Shown here: positions 11,530 through 25,241 of the stretch, piece after piece
How positions within the stretch are numbered: position 1 is the first letter of the stretch
Layout: the number at the start of each line of letters is the position of its first letter
NCBI GenBank assembly: GCA_029465975.1
Contig: CM055746.1
Coordinates: 1,219,001-1,283,000, forward strand
Direction of reading: 5' to 3'
Length of the DNA: 64,000 nt
Origin: Dallia pectoralis
Lineage: Eukaryota > Chordata > Actinopteri > Esociformes > Umbridae
Notes under the pieces: generated by a model
The model's database searches: none
Seen by the model: the letters and a program-made list of their open reading frames with translations, nothing else
Told to the model about the DNA's origin: nothing
Translations under genes and position numbers: made by a program

Positions 11530-12558
11530 TACGCTCCCGCAGCTTATTTAAAAGAGGGCGAATAAACGATATGTGACCCGCTGCATTGTAGATTACCATT
11601 CATTTGAGTCATAAATAAGTATTTGTAGTACTTTTGTATTTGTACGTATCTTAATCATGTTTGTGTGCAGGCTGTGTGCTTCACACTCTCATTGCACATT
11701 GGCAAGGCTCTGCTCCATTGAAACATCAACCATAAATGTTGAGTGAGAACTATTTATAGAGAACGTCCTGTTTACAACGTGTCCGTCGGCCATGTTGGAA
11801 TCCTCCATAACGTTAAAATTAAAAGACTTTACAGAACCATTCCATGGTAGCATTCATTATGAGGGAGAATTAATAACATCTTTAACTAATTAAATGTCGT
11901 TTTTGGTTATCGACCTCTCTACCCTAGCATAACGTTTTTACGTCACAGGTAGCAGTTTGTTTTGTTCTTTTTGTACCGTAGATGGATTATTAAAAACCTA
12001 TTATTCCTGCTACTTCTCCGACTGCTTCCTCTTTTTACCAGATTTATGACATCCAAAAACAAGTTCCTGAGGTGAAGGGATGATTGCTGTGGGCACGTAC
12101 AGTGTCTAGGGTAGGTCAGCGTTTGTGCTGGACCAGTAGATTTCAGGTACATCCTTGAGAGATTCCACTGTCTCTTATTTTGCTCCATAGCTGGAGGCTG
12201 TCACATTGAGTCATTCAGTTGAATACTTTTAATTAAAAAAGCCACTAGAGACAGCAGCGCTTGTGTGTGTTGCAGGTGCTTCTGCTGGAATGTGAAAGAG
12301 ACTAACCTCCTGAAGTAAAGCGTCTTGGACACACTCAGCTTTCACGTCTCGGCTCAGGCAGTGTAGCCGTGAGCAAGCCTCTGTCCCTGAGCGTGGGCTC
12401 AAACTGACGCTACAGTTGCTTCACAGGTCCTGTGCTCGAGTTGACCACAGAAGAGAGGACACACCCTGGGGAACACCTCTAATATTTAGATGATGCGCTG
12501 GAACAAAGTGACTGTGACCTCCACAAACAAAGCAAGGACAGTCCTCTTCGTCTGGGTT
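11530..12558. other. non-coding stretch, nothing recognised
   Basis: No supported gene. The minus-strand 81-codon frame at 11943-12188 lacks a recognisable motif and its exon signals are not convincing. Confidence 0.4.
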
Positions 12559-12600
12559 ACAGACACTACAGACACTACAGACACTATAGACACTACAGAC
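12559..12600 (+). repeat. 9-bp tandem repeat, about 4.7 copies
   Basis: ACAGACACT repeated in tandem with one T variant (ATAGACACT). Confidence 0.93.
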
Positions 12601-12734
12601 GTAAAGCTAATGCTTCTGATATCTGTCTGTTGTATTTCAGTTTTGCAGCCTAAGGACGCCCAGTTTCACTTACATTGAGAGCTCCTTCAACTGCATGTTG
12701 TGGAACAGCTTCCAAATGCCGGACCTTTAACCTG

Positions 12735-13003
12735 CATAATGGACGATGCTATAACAGAGGAATTGCCCATAAGTGTCCATGAAACAGCATTTGACTCAAT
12801 TGTCCAATTATTTTTGGTTTCTTGAAAAAGACAGGGCTTCATTTTAAAGATCTGTAATTCCTAAACTCCTCCTCCAATTTGGATGTGGACTGCACCGCAT
12901 GTTCATAATCACTATTTAACTGTAACATGAATCTATTTTGGAAAACAGATGAAATAACAAAACTTCTGAAAGTGCCCAATTATTTCCGGACATAACCGTA
13001 TAT
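12735..13003 (+). mobile_element. Tc1-like transposon 3' non-coding end
   Basis: The order TGTCCAATTATTTTTGGTTT, CTGTAATTCCTAAAC, CCAATTTGGATGT and the terminal CCCAATTATTTCCGGACATA matches, from memory, the well-known 3' untranslated part and terminal repeat of a fish Tc1-like family. The transposase is not recognisable upstream, so this is a truncated copy. Confidence 0.5.
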
Positions 13004-14629
13004 AAATGTTCCACTTGGGTTCCTCACAACATGATGTTGCTTCGGTCTAATCAGAGCCACAGCGTCTGCAAAGAACAATTATATTACAGTCAAAAAACTT
13101 CACTTGGTGGGGTTTTCGTCGGTCCAGTGCTTTACAGACAAATTCTACCTCAGCATGGGTTTGAATTCGGCCCACTGCCCTTTCAGCAAAAAACTGATGT
13201 CTATTGTCTCTATCCAATAAAGCATAAAAAGACCTGAAAAGACCTCAGGGTTGAGAGGAAGACTCCTCACTCATCTTCAGTAGGTACAAATGAGCGTCTC
13301 CAGGCTTGGGATTTCTGTGTAAATACAGTCAGCAGAGGGTCCTGTGAAAGACAGATGATTGCCTCAGAGAGCCGTATATTTCCAGAAGCATGACGAGAAG
13401 ACGGTTGTTAGTGAGAAAGGACGATAGATCTTCTACAGATTGGGAGAAAGAAAGCATTCAGCCAGAACCTTAATGTGCAGAAAGGGACAAGGGGGGCAAG
13501 TGTTTATAGTATTTTCTTTACTGGAAATGTGAATCTCTCATTATCGGCTCAAATGACTCATAACTGTCCTTCTCCAAGTTCTCTTTGTTGTGTTGAAGAG
13601 CAAGATGCTGCCTGATGATACCTGCTGACACTGGCCCCACCCCACCTGAGAGTCCAGCCAGATGTGCAGCTGAATTAGATTCTGTTTAAAGACACTGGCC
13701 ACACGTGCATCATCTCTGTTGTTGCTTGCACTTTGGGGAATCAGACTGGGTTCCTGTAAAAGCTCTTTGGGATTATTCAATCTATTGATTGATTGGTATT
13801 GGACCTTGCAAACCAGCTGAGGCTCCAGGACAGATAGCGTAGTAGAGCTGGAATAAATAATACTGGCAGGTGGCTAGCCTGGTTTTAGCTTAGAACGACA
13901 TAAACCGAGGGGGCCAAATGTCTATAATAACATGCAGTTTTTTGGGAAATAAACTTTCTCCACCAATGCCACTAAGTGTCATTACACTGTTCACAAAGTA
14001 TAGTCAGGACATTACTGATGGATAAAAAACAGCAGCGTTGCCATTTAAATAAGTCATTGTTTATCAAGTCCAGACAGGCCCCATTTCCAGCAGACAACCC
14101 TCCAACACCTTACCCTTGAGTGATCATGCGAAATTGCTGATTTGGGACAAAAAAAATCACATCCCGTTTTATCAAAGACAGCTGAAAGCTATTTGGTCCG
14201 TTAAATGAAGCTTAACATTGTCTTTGTGTTTGTTTTTGAGCTGCCACAGTATTAAGACTGGCACGTCTTCAGGTCAATATTAGTGATTTGGATTCTGAAA
14301 GGAAACAGAACTCAATTAGAACTATAGCACAAAACTTGACACAGACAAATCAACAGTTTGTAATTCCCAGGAAAAAAAATAAAACGCTCGTGTCTTTAGT
14401 CTCATGGCATGACAAAACAGTTCTTGCTACATTAAGATGTCATTACAAAAGCAATAATAGCTGGCAGTACGTCGTGGTGGGATCCAGCTGTATATAATAG
14501 AAGTGTTGGTTTACAATTTACATGATCAAAATGATAGCAAGCACGTTTATTTCAATAGCACAAAAATAGAAAAATAATCAAACAAATCAATTTTATATTC
14601 ATCCTCAATGAATTCCAGTTCCCAAAAAC
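13004..14629. other. non-coding stretch, nothing recognised
   Basis: No supported gene on either strand. The small open frames at 13031, 13541 and 14288 have no recognised motifs. Confidence 0.4.
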
Positions 14630-14747
14630 TGTTTTACCACACAGCCTGTTTTACAGCACAGCCTGTTTTACCGCACAGCCTGTTTTACCGCACAGCCTGT
14701 TTTACTGCACAGCCTATTTTACTGCACAGCCTGTTTTACCGCACAGG
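14630..14747 (+). repeat. minisatellite, 17-bp unit x 7
   Basis: Units of GTTTTACCGCACAGCCT, with variants at the CCG/CCA/CAG/CTG position and one CTATTTTACTG copy. Confidence 0.95.
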
Positions 14748-14804
14748 TGTTAAATTAAGCTAACAGGCCAACTCCATAAAATTCAATGTTGTTGACCCCT
14801 ACAG

Positions 14805-14831
14805 GTATCTCTGATATCTCTGATATCTCTG
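14805..14831 (+). repeat. 9-bp tandem repeat x 3
   Basis: TATCTCTGA in three copies (GGTATCTCTGA then two more). Confidence 0.85.
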
Positions 14832-17800
14832 CTTGGTCATTGCTTGCTTAATGATTGTCACGTGACGAGATGAAGTACAGTTTCTACCAATCAATCTCAC
14901 TTCAGATGCACAGACAATAAACGAAGACAGATGAAACGACAGAACGTTACTTGTTTGCAAAATTAAATTACTGTAATCATCTGTAATGGCTAATGTTATA
15001 AATGATAGGCCAACTTAAATTCTAGTTAAGTTCCATACAGTCTGTTAAATTCCAATTTTCAATCAATGCATAATGAATCACAGTTATTTTGTCGATGCTA
15101 CTTCAAACAATATGCTCATTACCATTTGCTAAATATAAAAATGATTTAGGGTTATAAATTTCAACAGTGAGGACATTTATGAGGACAAACAATGTTTCTT
15201 TTTCAAAAAGTTATACTATTTTTTTGCAAAACAACAACAGGCCCTAGTCCTCATGCAAAATTCTATATCTTGTTAATTAAACAATTTTGTAGAACACAAA
15301 AAAAGTTTTAGTCAATGTAGGTGTCAGCAGTGTGGTCAGGTTTATGTTCTACACGGTGCTTTTAGGGGTGAGCACTTCCTGTTCTGAGGTAATCTTGTTT
15401 TGCTAAATGCTCACAGCTGAGGTGAATTAGCTATAAGTTGGGTTATCTAAGTTTCAAGGGAGTGTCAAAACTTTGTTGGATATTGTTTTGTTGCTGGTGA
15501 GTGTACGTTTAAAGTAGTTTGTTGTTGTTTGCTATAAGGTGCTGTTTATCTGCAGAGGAGGAGGAACTGGTGGTGGCTAGTAAATTCAAATGTCCTGTGA
15601 CAAAAGCTGCATTTGGTTGGAATACTTTCTGCTGTGTAACTTTTTTAATGCTGTTTGCTGAATGCCAACATGACATCAGCTTGTGCTTTAATGTGAACAG
15701 ACACAAAATAAACAATTCTCTAGGCAGCTAGTGAGGACAGCGTTTTAGTTCCAGGTACTCCTGGTCTACTGTGGAGTACACTTTAATGTGTTGAACCTCT
15801 GAACACTAGAAGTTGTTAAAGAGGATGGACCCTTTGCTCTTAACAGACAGAATATGAGAAATCCATCCAGTTTGAGAGCCTCGTTTGGAGTTTTTCCATC
15901 AGCCATGTTCTCCTGAGAACAAAAGCACAGCAGTCTCATATCATTTGAAGATAGAAGCCCTGAGTTCACAGAAACCTTGTGTGCATCAGAGGGGAAAACG
16001 TAACATCTATTCTTCAGATTGTTTAGCTCACATGGTTGTCATTTCTGGAACATCACACTCATAAAACACACATTCTTTTGCACCCTTCAATGAAATGTCT
16101 TATACACTATTTTTTTTACTATATTTGTTATTTGGGAATTAGTACTTAAAATATTTTTTTTCAAAAGTTTGGCATGTATATAAAACATGTTTCACGAGTG
16201 GGAACCTTTTACTATTTCTGTTCACTAAGAATATAGGACTTTGCTTGTCATTATTTAAAGTTACGTGTATTGTTTTCTTATATATATTTAATTTAAGTAT
16301 ATTGTTTAGTAATATTGGCAATATGTCTATACTGTTAGTGTAAGCATTATTTAAAAAGTGTTTTCTAAACTAGCGTAATGAAAATAGAAATACAGAATTT
16401 TGTTGAGATCAAAATTGAATGAACTTATCTGAAGTCACAAACACGAGGTAGCATCTTCTTTCTATTGTTGGGAAATGGATTGTGTGTTGGTACAGTTCTA
16501 CTCTGCCTCATTCTGCCACTAATTGACTAATTGATTTTTATATTCAACTTCCCAGACTATACGCTTGAGCAAAGTGAGATGTAAAATCACTGACCTACAA
16601 ATAGTATTCCTGACAAATGATTAAATATGTCATTAATATCCATAGAGCTGCACCTCCCTACTGTAAAGGATTCCTCAACCATACTCTCATGCTCAAACAA
16701 AACTGATTGATTTGATTGAAAAGTGCTTGCGTCAATTAAATTAAATGTCCTCTCACTGTGGCAAAGCAACTGAATAATACTTGATGTAAAACACAAACTG
16801 TCCCGACTTGTGATGTATAGAAAGTAGTATTCTGGTTAATTTGATTATTTTTTTACTCACCCAAGCAGAAATTGACGGGGCATTTCCTGCAAATGACGAA
16901 TTTGGCCCAGAGTTTTCCCAGTGCGCCTGTTGGTTTGTTTACATAAACTGCGGGTCCTTTTTCCTGACAATCAAATAATGCCATGCAATTAATTGTGGTA
17001 AGATTAATAATTGTGGTGATAACAGTTTTCTAAAGTGCGACTTAATGGATTCTAGTGTCTCGCTTTCAGAGTACATTAGCTAGAAGTGGTCGTTGGAATA
17101 GACAGATGTGAGAGAAATGGTCGCTGAAAACCAATATAATAAAACGTATTTTTATCGTAAAAGAATAAAACCCATTAGTTCTTCCATCATCATTTATGAC
17201 TGGGTGCCATTCGCCGTTATGTTCCCCTTTCTTACAAAAGGACTGGAGACAATAGATGCATTAAGTTTGAATGAACTTCAGTAGCTATCAGGGTCTGTCT
17301 TAAGACAACCATTTGGATGAACCAGCATGCAGTGTTCAGCACCTGAATTAAAATATCTTCCGACAATGAAGGAAAGATTTACATCTCAAGGTGAATAAAT
17401 TTCATTCTGTCAGCCTCTTCTTTGTAATGCATAGATGTTTTATTGCATTCATTGTGCTCTGGGGGGGGTGTAAAAATAATTATTTAGATGAGCTGGTGGT
17501 CATATGGAAACGGTACAGTTTTCATCTCTTTCATTGTGTTTTGGCACTTCTCTAAATGTCTCACCCAGAAACATACCCAAGTCAAATCTACAGGTGAGTG
17601 GCTGACTCAGACGTATCTCCTCAGAATGGTGTTTAAGGCTTTTTTGGAACAGTCGGTTGAAGGTGAATGCCCAGCCACTGGGTTATGGGAGATGTACCTC
17701 TTGCCATCCCGTATGCTAATGTGATGGGAGTGAACTCTATGGACGACACTTGGCCCTGTCTCAGGCTGCCTCGCGGTTGGTTGGTGATGTGGTGCTTGGC

Positions 17801-18140
17801 AAAGTGGGTGGAGCTCACAGTGTCTCCAATCCCTCGTCTCAGAGTGCCAGGAGACAAGGATCAGTCTGAATCAAATGCTATGGCATTCATATGGATATAA
17901 GAAATGTGCCGGGAGGATGAATCAGTTTGAATTATATGCTACGGTGTTCTGTTGGATCTAAGGACGACTTCTGGATCTAGTGTTGAATTTCAAGGGAGAG
18001 CTGAGTTCTTAGGCCCGCCGTAATATCCCTGGTTGTGTTGCAGATCTGGATTCTTCCTATAGGCTGTACGGTACTCAACATATCTCCTCAGAAAGGTGTA
18101 TTGTAAGGTGACAATTTAGACACAAAGTAAAAACCAATAC
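14832..18140. other. mostly AT-rich non-coding stretch; unknown repeat at its right end
   Basis: No gene is supported. About 17590-18115 differs from the AT-rich sequence before it: it is more GC-rich and repeats the phrase TATCTCCTCAGAA at about 17608 and 18081. A block at about 17850-17880 (CCAGGAGAC then GTCTGAAT and AATGCTAT) recurs in similar form at about 26370-26400. This suggests copies of an unrecognised dispersed element. Confidence 0.35.
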
Positions 18141-18248
18141 TGTCACAGCTCCCTCCGGAGCTAATCTGCTGCCATCTGCGGGCAGGCTTTGGCGTTCGTC
18201 CTCTCCAGACTTCGAGCTCCACCTTTCCTCCCATCACATCATTGTCTT

Positions 18249-18414
18249 GTCTCATCATTACACACACCTGGTGTCCATTCCCTCATTAGTAGAGTGTATA
18301 GGTTCCGTGTGTTTGGTCATGTCTCATCATTACACACACCTGGTGTCCATCCCCTCATTAGTAGAGTATATAGGTTCCCTGTGTTTGGTCTTGTCTTGTC
18401 ATTATGCACACCTG
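18249..18414 (+). repeat. 72-bp tandem repeat inside the LTR (third copy split)
   Basis: Copies start at 18249, 18321 and 18393, each with TCATTACACACACCTGG (third: TCATTATGCACACCTGG) followed by CCCTCATTAGTAGAGT. The third copy is interrupted after CACACCTG at 18414 and resumes at 24154. Each unit contains CACACCTGGTGT, the site used by the inserted transposon. Confidence 0.9.
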
Positions 18415-21400
18415 GGGCCTTATTTATCAAACTTTGCGTAGGATTTGCGTCAGAAGTGGCGTACGGACGAAACGTAGGATGTACGTACGGACAAAAATAT
18501 TGGGATTTATCAAACCGTGCGCACGCACGTCCTACACCGTTTTCGCTTAATAAATCACAATGAACTCTAAATTTGGCGCAGCTTTTGCGGCTTCATATCA
18601 CGCCCATATTTGCCCATAAATAGTCAAAGAAACGCCCCAAATTAATATTCATTGATTGAAACGTCATGACAAACTGGGAGGAAACCCGGAAAAGTAACGT
18701 CACTCAATGTGAAGTTTCCTGTTGGGGAGGTGGATATTGCGCTTTTTGGTTTGCCTGTTCACCCGCAGTGAAACTTTATGTAATTACAAGACAAACCTTT
18801 TATACATACTAACACATCTGACATAACCCGGATAACGGTTGGCTGAGATATGTGTTGCACCTTTCAAAATATGAGTTAAGACATGCGATGAAACACATTT
18901 AAAATAGAACCAACTAAAGGCACATACATGAACACTACATCTATACTATGAAATACACTTTCCCCAGTGGATATATATATATAATATATATCCATATCCC
19001 CATATATATATATGTAATATATCCATATCCCCATATATATATATAATATATCCATATCCCCATATATATATGTAATATAACCATATCCCCATATATATAT
19101 GTAATATATCCATATCCCCATATATATATGTAATATAACCATATCCCCATATATATATGTAATATAACCATATCCCCATCTATATATATGTAATATATCC
19201 ATATCCCCATATATATATATAATATATCCATATCCCCATATATATATATAATATATCCATATCCCCATATATATATATAATATATCCATATCCCCATATA
19301 TATATATAATATATCCATATCCCCATATATATATATGTAATATATCCATATCCCCATATATATATGTAATATATCCATATCCCCATATATATATATAATA
19401 TATCCATATCCCCATATATATATATGTAATATAACCATATCCCCATATATATATGTAATATATCCATATCCCCATATATATATAATATATCCATATCCCC
19501 ATATATATATATAATATATCCATATCCCCATCTATATATGTAATATATCCATATCCCCATATATATATATAATATATCCATATCCCCATCTATATATGTA
19601 ATATATCCATATCCCCATATATATATATGTAATATATCCATATCCCCATATATATATATGTAATATATCCATATCCCCATATATATATGTAATATATCCA
19701 TATCCCCATATATATATGTAATATATCCATATCCCCATATATATATGTAATATATCCATATCCCCATATATATATGTAATATATCCATATCCCCATATAT
19801 ATATATAATATATCCATATCCCCATATATATATATAATATATCCATATCCCCATCTATTTATCTATCCATCTATATATATATCCATATCCCCATATATAT
19901 ATATGTAATATATCCATATCCCCATATATATATGTAATATATCCATATCCCCATATATATATGTAATATATCCATATCCCCATATATATATGTAATATAT
20001 CCATATCCCCATCTATATATATATATATATCCATATCCCCATCTATATATATATATATCCATATCCCCATATATATATATAATATATCCATATCCCCATA
20101 TATATATATAATATATCCATATCCCCATCTATTTATCTATCCATCTATATATATATCCATATCCCCATATATATATATGTAATATATCCATATCCCCATA
20201 TATATATATAATATATCCATATCCCCATATATATATGTAATATATCCATATCCCCATATATATATGTAATATATCCATATCCCCATATATATATATATAA
20301 TATATCCATATCCCCATATATATATATAATATATCCATATCCCCATATATATATATAATATATCCATATCCCCATCTATATATATATATATCCATATCCC
20401 CATATATATATATAATATATCCATATCCCCATCTATTTATCTATCCATCTATATATATATTCATTTATCCATCTATCTATCCATCTATATATATATCCAT
20501 ATCCCCATATATATATGTAATATATCCATATCCCCATATATATATATGTAATATATCCATATCCCCATATATATATGTAATATATCCATATCCCCATATA
20601 TATATATAATATATCCATATCCCCATCTATTTATCTATCCATCTATATATATATTCATTTATCCATCTATCTATCCATCTATATATATATTCATATCCCC
20701 ATATATATATATATAATATATCCATATCCCCATCTATATATATATCCATCTATATATATATCCATATCCCCATATATATATATATAATATATCCATATCC
20801 CCATCTATATATATATAATATATCCATATCCCCATATATATATGTAATATAACCATATCCCCATATATATATGTAATATATCCATATCCCCATCTATATA
20901 TCTATCCATCTATATATATAACCATATCCCCATATATATATGTAATATATCCATATCCCCATCTATATATATAATATATCCATATCCCCATATATATATA
21001 TGTAATATATCCATATCCCCATATATATATGTAATATATCCATATCCCCATATATATATATGTAATATATCCATATCCCCATATATATATATGTAATATA
21101 TCCATATCCCCATATATATATGTAATATATCCATATCCCCATATATATATGTAATATATCCATATCCCCATATATATATATAATATATCCATATCCCCAT
21201 CTATATATATAATATATCCATATCCCCATATATATATATGTAATATATCCATATCCCCATATATATATGTAATATATCCATATCCCCATATATATATATA
21301 ATATATCCATATCCCCATCTATATATGTAATATATCCATATCCCCATATATATATATGTAATATATCCATATCCCCATATATATATATGTAATATATCCA

Positions 21401-24153
21401 TATCCCCATATATATATGTAATATATCCATATCCCCATATATATATGTAATATATCCATATCCCCATATATATATGTAATATATCCATATCCCCATATAT
21501 ATATATAATATATCCATATCCCCATCTATATATATAATATATCCATATCCCCATCTATATATATATAAATATATCCATATCCCCATATATATATATGTAA
21601 TATATCCATATCCCCATATATATATGTAATATATCCATATCCCCATATATATATGTAATATATCCATATCCCCATATATATATGTAATATATCCATATCC
21701 CCATATATATATGTAATATATCCATATCCCCATATATATATGTAATATATCCATATCCCCATATATATATGTAATATATCCATATCCCCATATATATATG
21801 TAATATATCCATATCCCCATATATATATGTAATATATCCATATGCCCATCTATATATATATATATCCATATCCCCATATATATATATATAATATATCCAT
21901 ATCCCCATATATATATGTAATATATCCATATCCCCATCTATATATATATATAATATATCCATATCCCCATATATATATGTAATATATCCATATCCCCATA
22001 TATATATATAATATATCCATATCCCCATATATATATATGTAATATATCCATATCCCCATATATATATATAATATATCCATATCCCCATATATATATGTAA
22101 TATATCCATATCCCCATATATATATATAATATATCCATATCCCCATATATATATGTAATATATCCATATCCCCATATATATATGTAATATATCCATATCC
22201 CCATATATATATATAATATATCCATATCCCCATCTATATATATATATATCCATATCCCCATCTATATATATGTAATATATCCATATCCCCATCTATATAT
22301 ATGTAATATATCCATATCCCCATATATATATATATCCATATCCCCATCTATATATATATATATCCATATCCCCATATATATATATGTAATATATCCATAT
22401 CCCCATATATATATATAATATATCCATATCCCCATATATATATATGTAATATATCCATATCCCCATATATATATATGTAATATATCCATATCCCCATATA
22501 TATATATAATATATCCATATCCCCATATATATATATAATATATCCATATCCCCATATATATATATAATATATCCATATCCCCATATATATATAAATATAT
22601 CCATATCCCCATCTATATATATATGTAATATATCCATATCCCCATCTATATATATATATATCCATATCCCCATATATATATATATGTAATATATCCATAT
22701 CCCCATATATATATATATGTAATATATCCATATCCCCATATATATATGTAATATATCCATATCCCCATCTATATATATATATATCCATATCCCCATATAT
22801 ATATGTAATATATCCATATCCCCATATATATATATAATATATCCATATCCCCATATATATATATGTAATATATCCATATCCCCATATATATATATAATAT
22901 ATCCATATCCCCATATATATATGTAATATATCCATATCCCCATATATATATGTAATATATCCATATCCCCATATATATATATATGTAATATATCCATATC
23001 CCCATCTATATATATATATATCCATATCCCCATATATATATATGTAATATATCCATATCCCCATATATATATATGTAATATATCCATATCCCCATATATA
23101 TATATGTAATATATCCATATCCCCATATATATATATGTAATATATCCATATCCCCATATATATATGTAATATATCCATATCCCCATATATATATATAATA
23201 TATCCATATCCCCATATATATATGTAATATATCCATATCCCCATATATATATATAATATATCCATATCCACATATATATATGTAATATATCCATATCCCC
23301 ACATATATATATGTAATATATCCATATCCCCATATATATATATATATATATCCATATCCCCATATATATATGTAATATATCCATATCCCCATCTATATAT
23401 ATATATATCCATATCCCCATATATATATATGTAATATATCCATATCCCCATCTATATATCTATCCATCTATATATATATCCATATCCCCATATACATATG
23501 TAATATAACCATATCCCCATATACATATGTAATATATCCATATCCCCATCTATTTATCTATCCATCTATATATATATTCATTTATCCATCTATATATCCA
23601 TCTATATATATATCCATCTATCCGCTCCTTCAGACGGAGACATCGACAAGAATATCAGTTTTATACACGGTTTTGTTCTGTTCGCCGTATTTATGAGGAT
23701 GAATTGCACAACATGACAATATAATTACACAACATATTGGAGTTATTTTTTGGAAATAAATATTCATTTTAATTGACGTTATATGTTGTTTTATATATGT
23801 TGTTTTATATATATATTGATTTGTTTTGGCAGATCGATCAAACAGGTGTTTGTGTAGGCTGTTAATTGTAAGAATGGCTTTGTGAATTGTTAATATTATT
23901 AATGACAGGAGATATTTCCATTTATTTCACACAACGGTCTACATTTTCACACAGTTTCGTGTATTTCATCCATCTGCCGACGATGTCGCCATTTTTTCTC
24001 ATTTCACCCGTTTCTGTGCGTACGCATGGGTCAGAGCTTGTGTGGAGGACCGCACATTTTCACGTCAAGTTTGCTTTTGATAAATCCCAACTATTGCGTA
24101 GAGAGCGGCGTACGCATTCTTTTGTGCGTACGCAGCGTTGACAAATGAGGCCC
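18415..24153. mobile_element. Harbinger-like non-autonomous DNA transposon, 5.7 kb
   Basis: The left end GGGCCTTATTTATCAA (18415) and the right end TTGACAAATGAGGCCC (to 24153) are inverted repeats. They are flanked by a 3-bp duplication CTG (18412-18414, 24154-24156). Removing the insert restores CACACCTGGTGT, as in the two intact LTR units. A further inverted match, TTGGGATTTATCAAA (18500-18514) against 24076-24090, and GTACG/CGTACGCA motifs at both ends show long, diverged terminal repeats. PIF/Harbinger elements duplicate 3 bp, and zebrafish Harbinger copies are reported to prefer a site with core CACCWGGT. No transposase or Myb-like frame is present between the ends, so it is non-autonomous. 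The superfamily call is from ends and target only. Confidence 0.7.
18968..23622. repeat. AT-rich minisatellite array, 29-bp unit, 4.65 kb
   Basis: The unit is ATCCATATCCCC followed by ATATATATATGTAATAT, modal length 29 bp. Length varies with the AT run and with GTAAT versus AAT, and there are roughly 160 copies. Blocks of CCATCTATTTATCTATCCAT punctuate it near 19853, 20124, 20430, 20626 and again at 23550-23622, giving a loose higher-order pattern. The unit is stop-free on the minus strand in all frames, which creates many long false reading frames rich in Y, I, G, W and D. Most units contain the palindrome CATATATATATG. The array fills the interior of the Harbinger-like element. Confidence 0.97.
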
Positions 24154-24649
24154 CTGGTGTTCATCCCCTCATTAGGAAGACTATATAGGTTCCCTGTGTT
24201 TGGTTATGTCTTTTTGTCTTTGTGGAATTGTTCTATGTTATGTGTTGATAGTGAGATGTAATTAGTACTGCCTTCCTTTGAGAAGAGTTATATTTTCTGA
24301 GCTGCGTTGCATTGTTGTTTTTTGCTAAGTTTACTTACTACATGTGTGTACTAGTTAGAGGCGTAGCCTCTGTGTGTGGCTTTCATTAAAAGCACCTCAA
24401 ACGTTAATCTCTCCTGCGTTTGAATCTGTACTTTCACGCTGCACACCTCACTCAGCCGTGACACATACTTTGCCAGAAGACATGTTTTAGCTGAAGTTCA
24501 TGTTTCAACTATATATACTGGTATATATTTCTTTATTGTTTGGAGTGCTTGTCTGATTCAGTCTGGGAAGATGAGAAGGAGCGAAGTCTGGGAAATGTAG
24601 TATAATAATCAAATGATTTTTCCTGACATTCAGGTAGAGCTTGTTGTCC

Positions 24650-25241
24650 TGGCACTCTGATGGCTATGGCAAAAGCCAGGAGAACGTTGCCTGTCTGACT
24701 GCATTAAGCCAAATGTGAAGTTTAGTGGAGGAGGGATATTGTTATGGGGTTGTTTTTCTGGAGTTTGCCTACGCCCCTTCGTTCCACTGAGGGGAAATGT
24801 TAATGCCTCAGCTTACCAAGACATTTTGGATAATTATTTGATTCTAACTTTGTGGGAAGAGTTTGGGGAAGGTCCTTTAATGTTCAAGCATGACTGTGCC
24901 CAATGCACAAAGCAAGGTCCATAAAGGCATGGTTGGATGAGTTTGGTGTGGAAGAACTTGACTGGCCCACACAGAGCTTTGACCTCAACCCTATTGAACA
25001 CCTTTGGGATGAACTAGAACAGAGACTGTGAGCCAGGCCCTCTGGTCCAACATCAGTGTCTGACCTCACCAATGATCATCTGGAAGAAGAAAAATACAAA
25101 CTCCAAAATGTTGTAGAAAGCCTTTTCAGAAGAGTGAAAGCTGTTGTAGCTGCAAAGCCAGCACCGTCTTTATATTAATGGATTTAGGATGGGATGTTAT
25201 GCAAGCTCCTGTAGGTGTCCCAATAATTCTGTCCATATAGT
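24650..25241 (+). pseudogene. Tc1-like transposase pseudogene, C-terminal half with 3' end
   Basis: The frame from about 24673 reads KPGERCLSDCI, then VKFSGGGILLWGCFSG, then SAYQDILDNYL and FKHDC. This is the DDE catalytic region of Tc1 transposases, with the second catalytic Asp in FKHDC. At about 24903 one base is missing: the next frame gives MHKARSIKAWLDEFGVEELD and LNPIEHLWDELEQRL, where the Glu of IEHLW is the third catalytic residue (DD34E spacing). A stop follows at about 25029, then further transposase-like codons (LQNVVESLFRRVKAVV) to about 25178. The end at 25213-25241, GTGTCCCAATAATTCTGTCC plus ATATAGTG, is a Tc1-type terminal repeat. The 5' half is absent. Confidence 0.88.

Larger units (their letters stand above)
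18141..24463 (+). mobile_element. solo LTR of a retrotransposon, split by a later insertion
   Basis: The element begins TGTCACAGCTCCC at 18141 and ends CTCAGCCGTGACA at 24463, with the TG...CA ends and TGTCAC/GTGACA short inverted termini of an LTR. Flanks are AATAC (18136-18140) and CATAC (24464-24468), a 5-bp target duplication with one mismatch. Without the insertion at 18415-24153 and its duplicated CTG, the LTR is 581 bp. A TATA-like AGTATATAGG near 18365 and an ATTAAAA near 24390 are plausible core promoter and polyadenylation elements. No internal retroelement sequence adjoins it, so it is a solo LTR, most likely Ty3/gypsy-type by its 5-bp duplication (inference). Confidence 0.72.

Noticed and set aside
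18876..23451. Many long minus-strand frames (up to 375 codons) rich in Tyr, Ile, Gly, Trp and Asp
   Set aside because: The 29-bp unit has no stop on the minus strand and is not a multiple of three, so all three frames stay open. No non-repeat protein sequence is attached.
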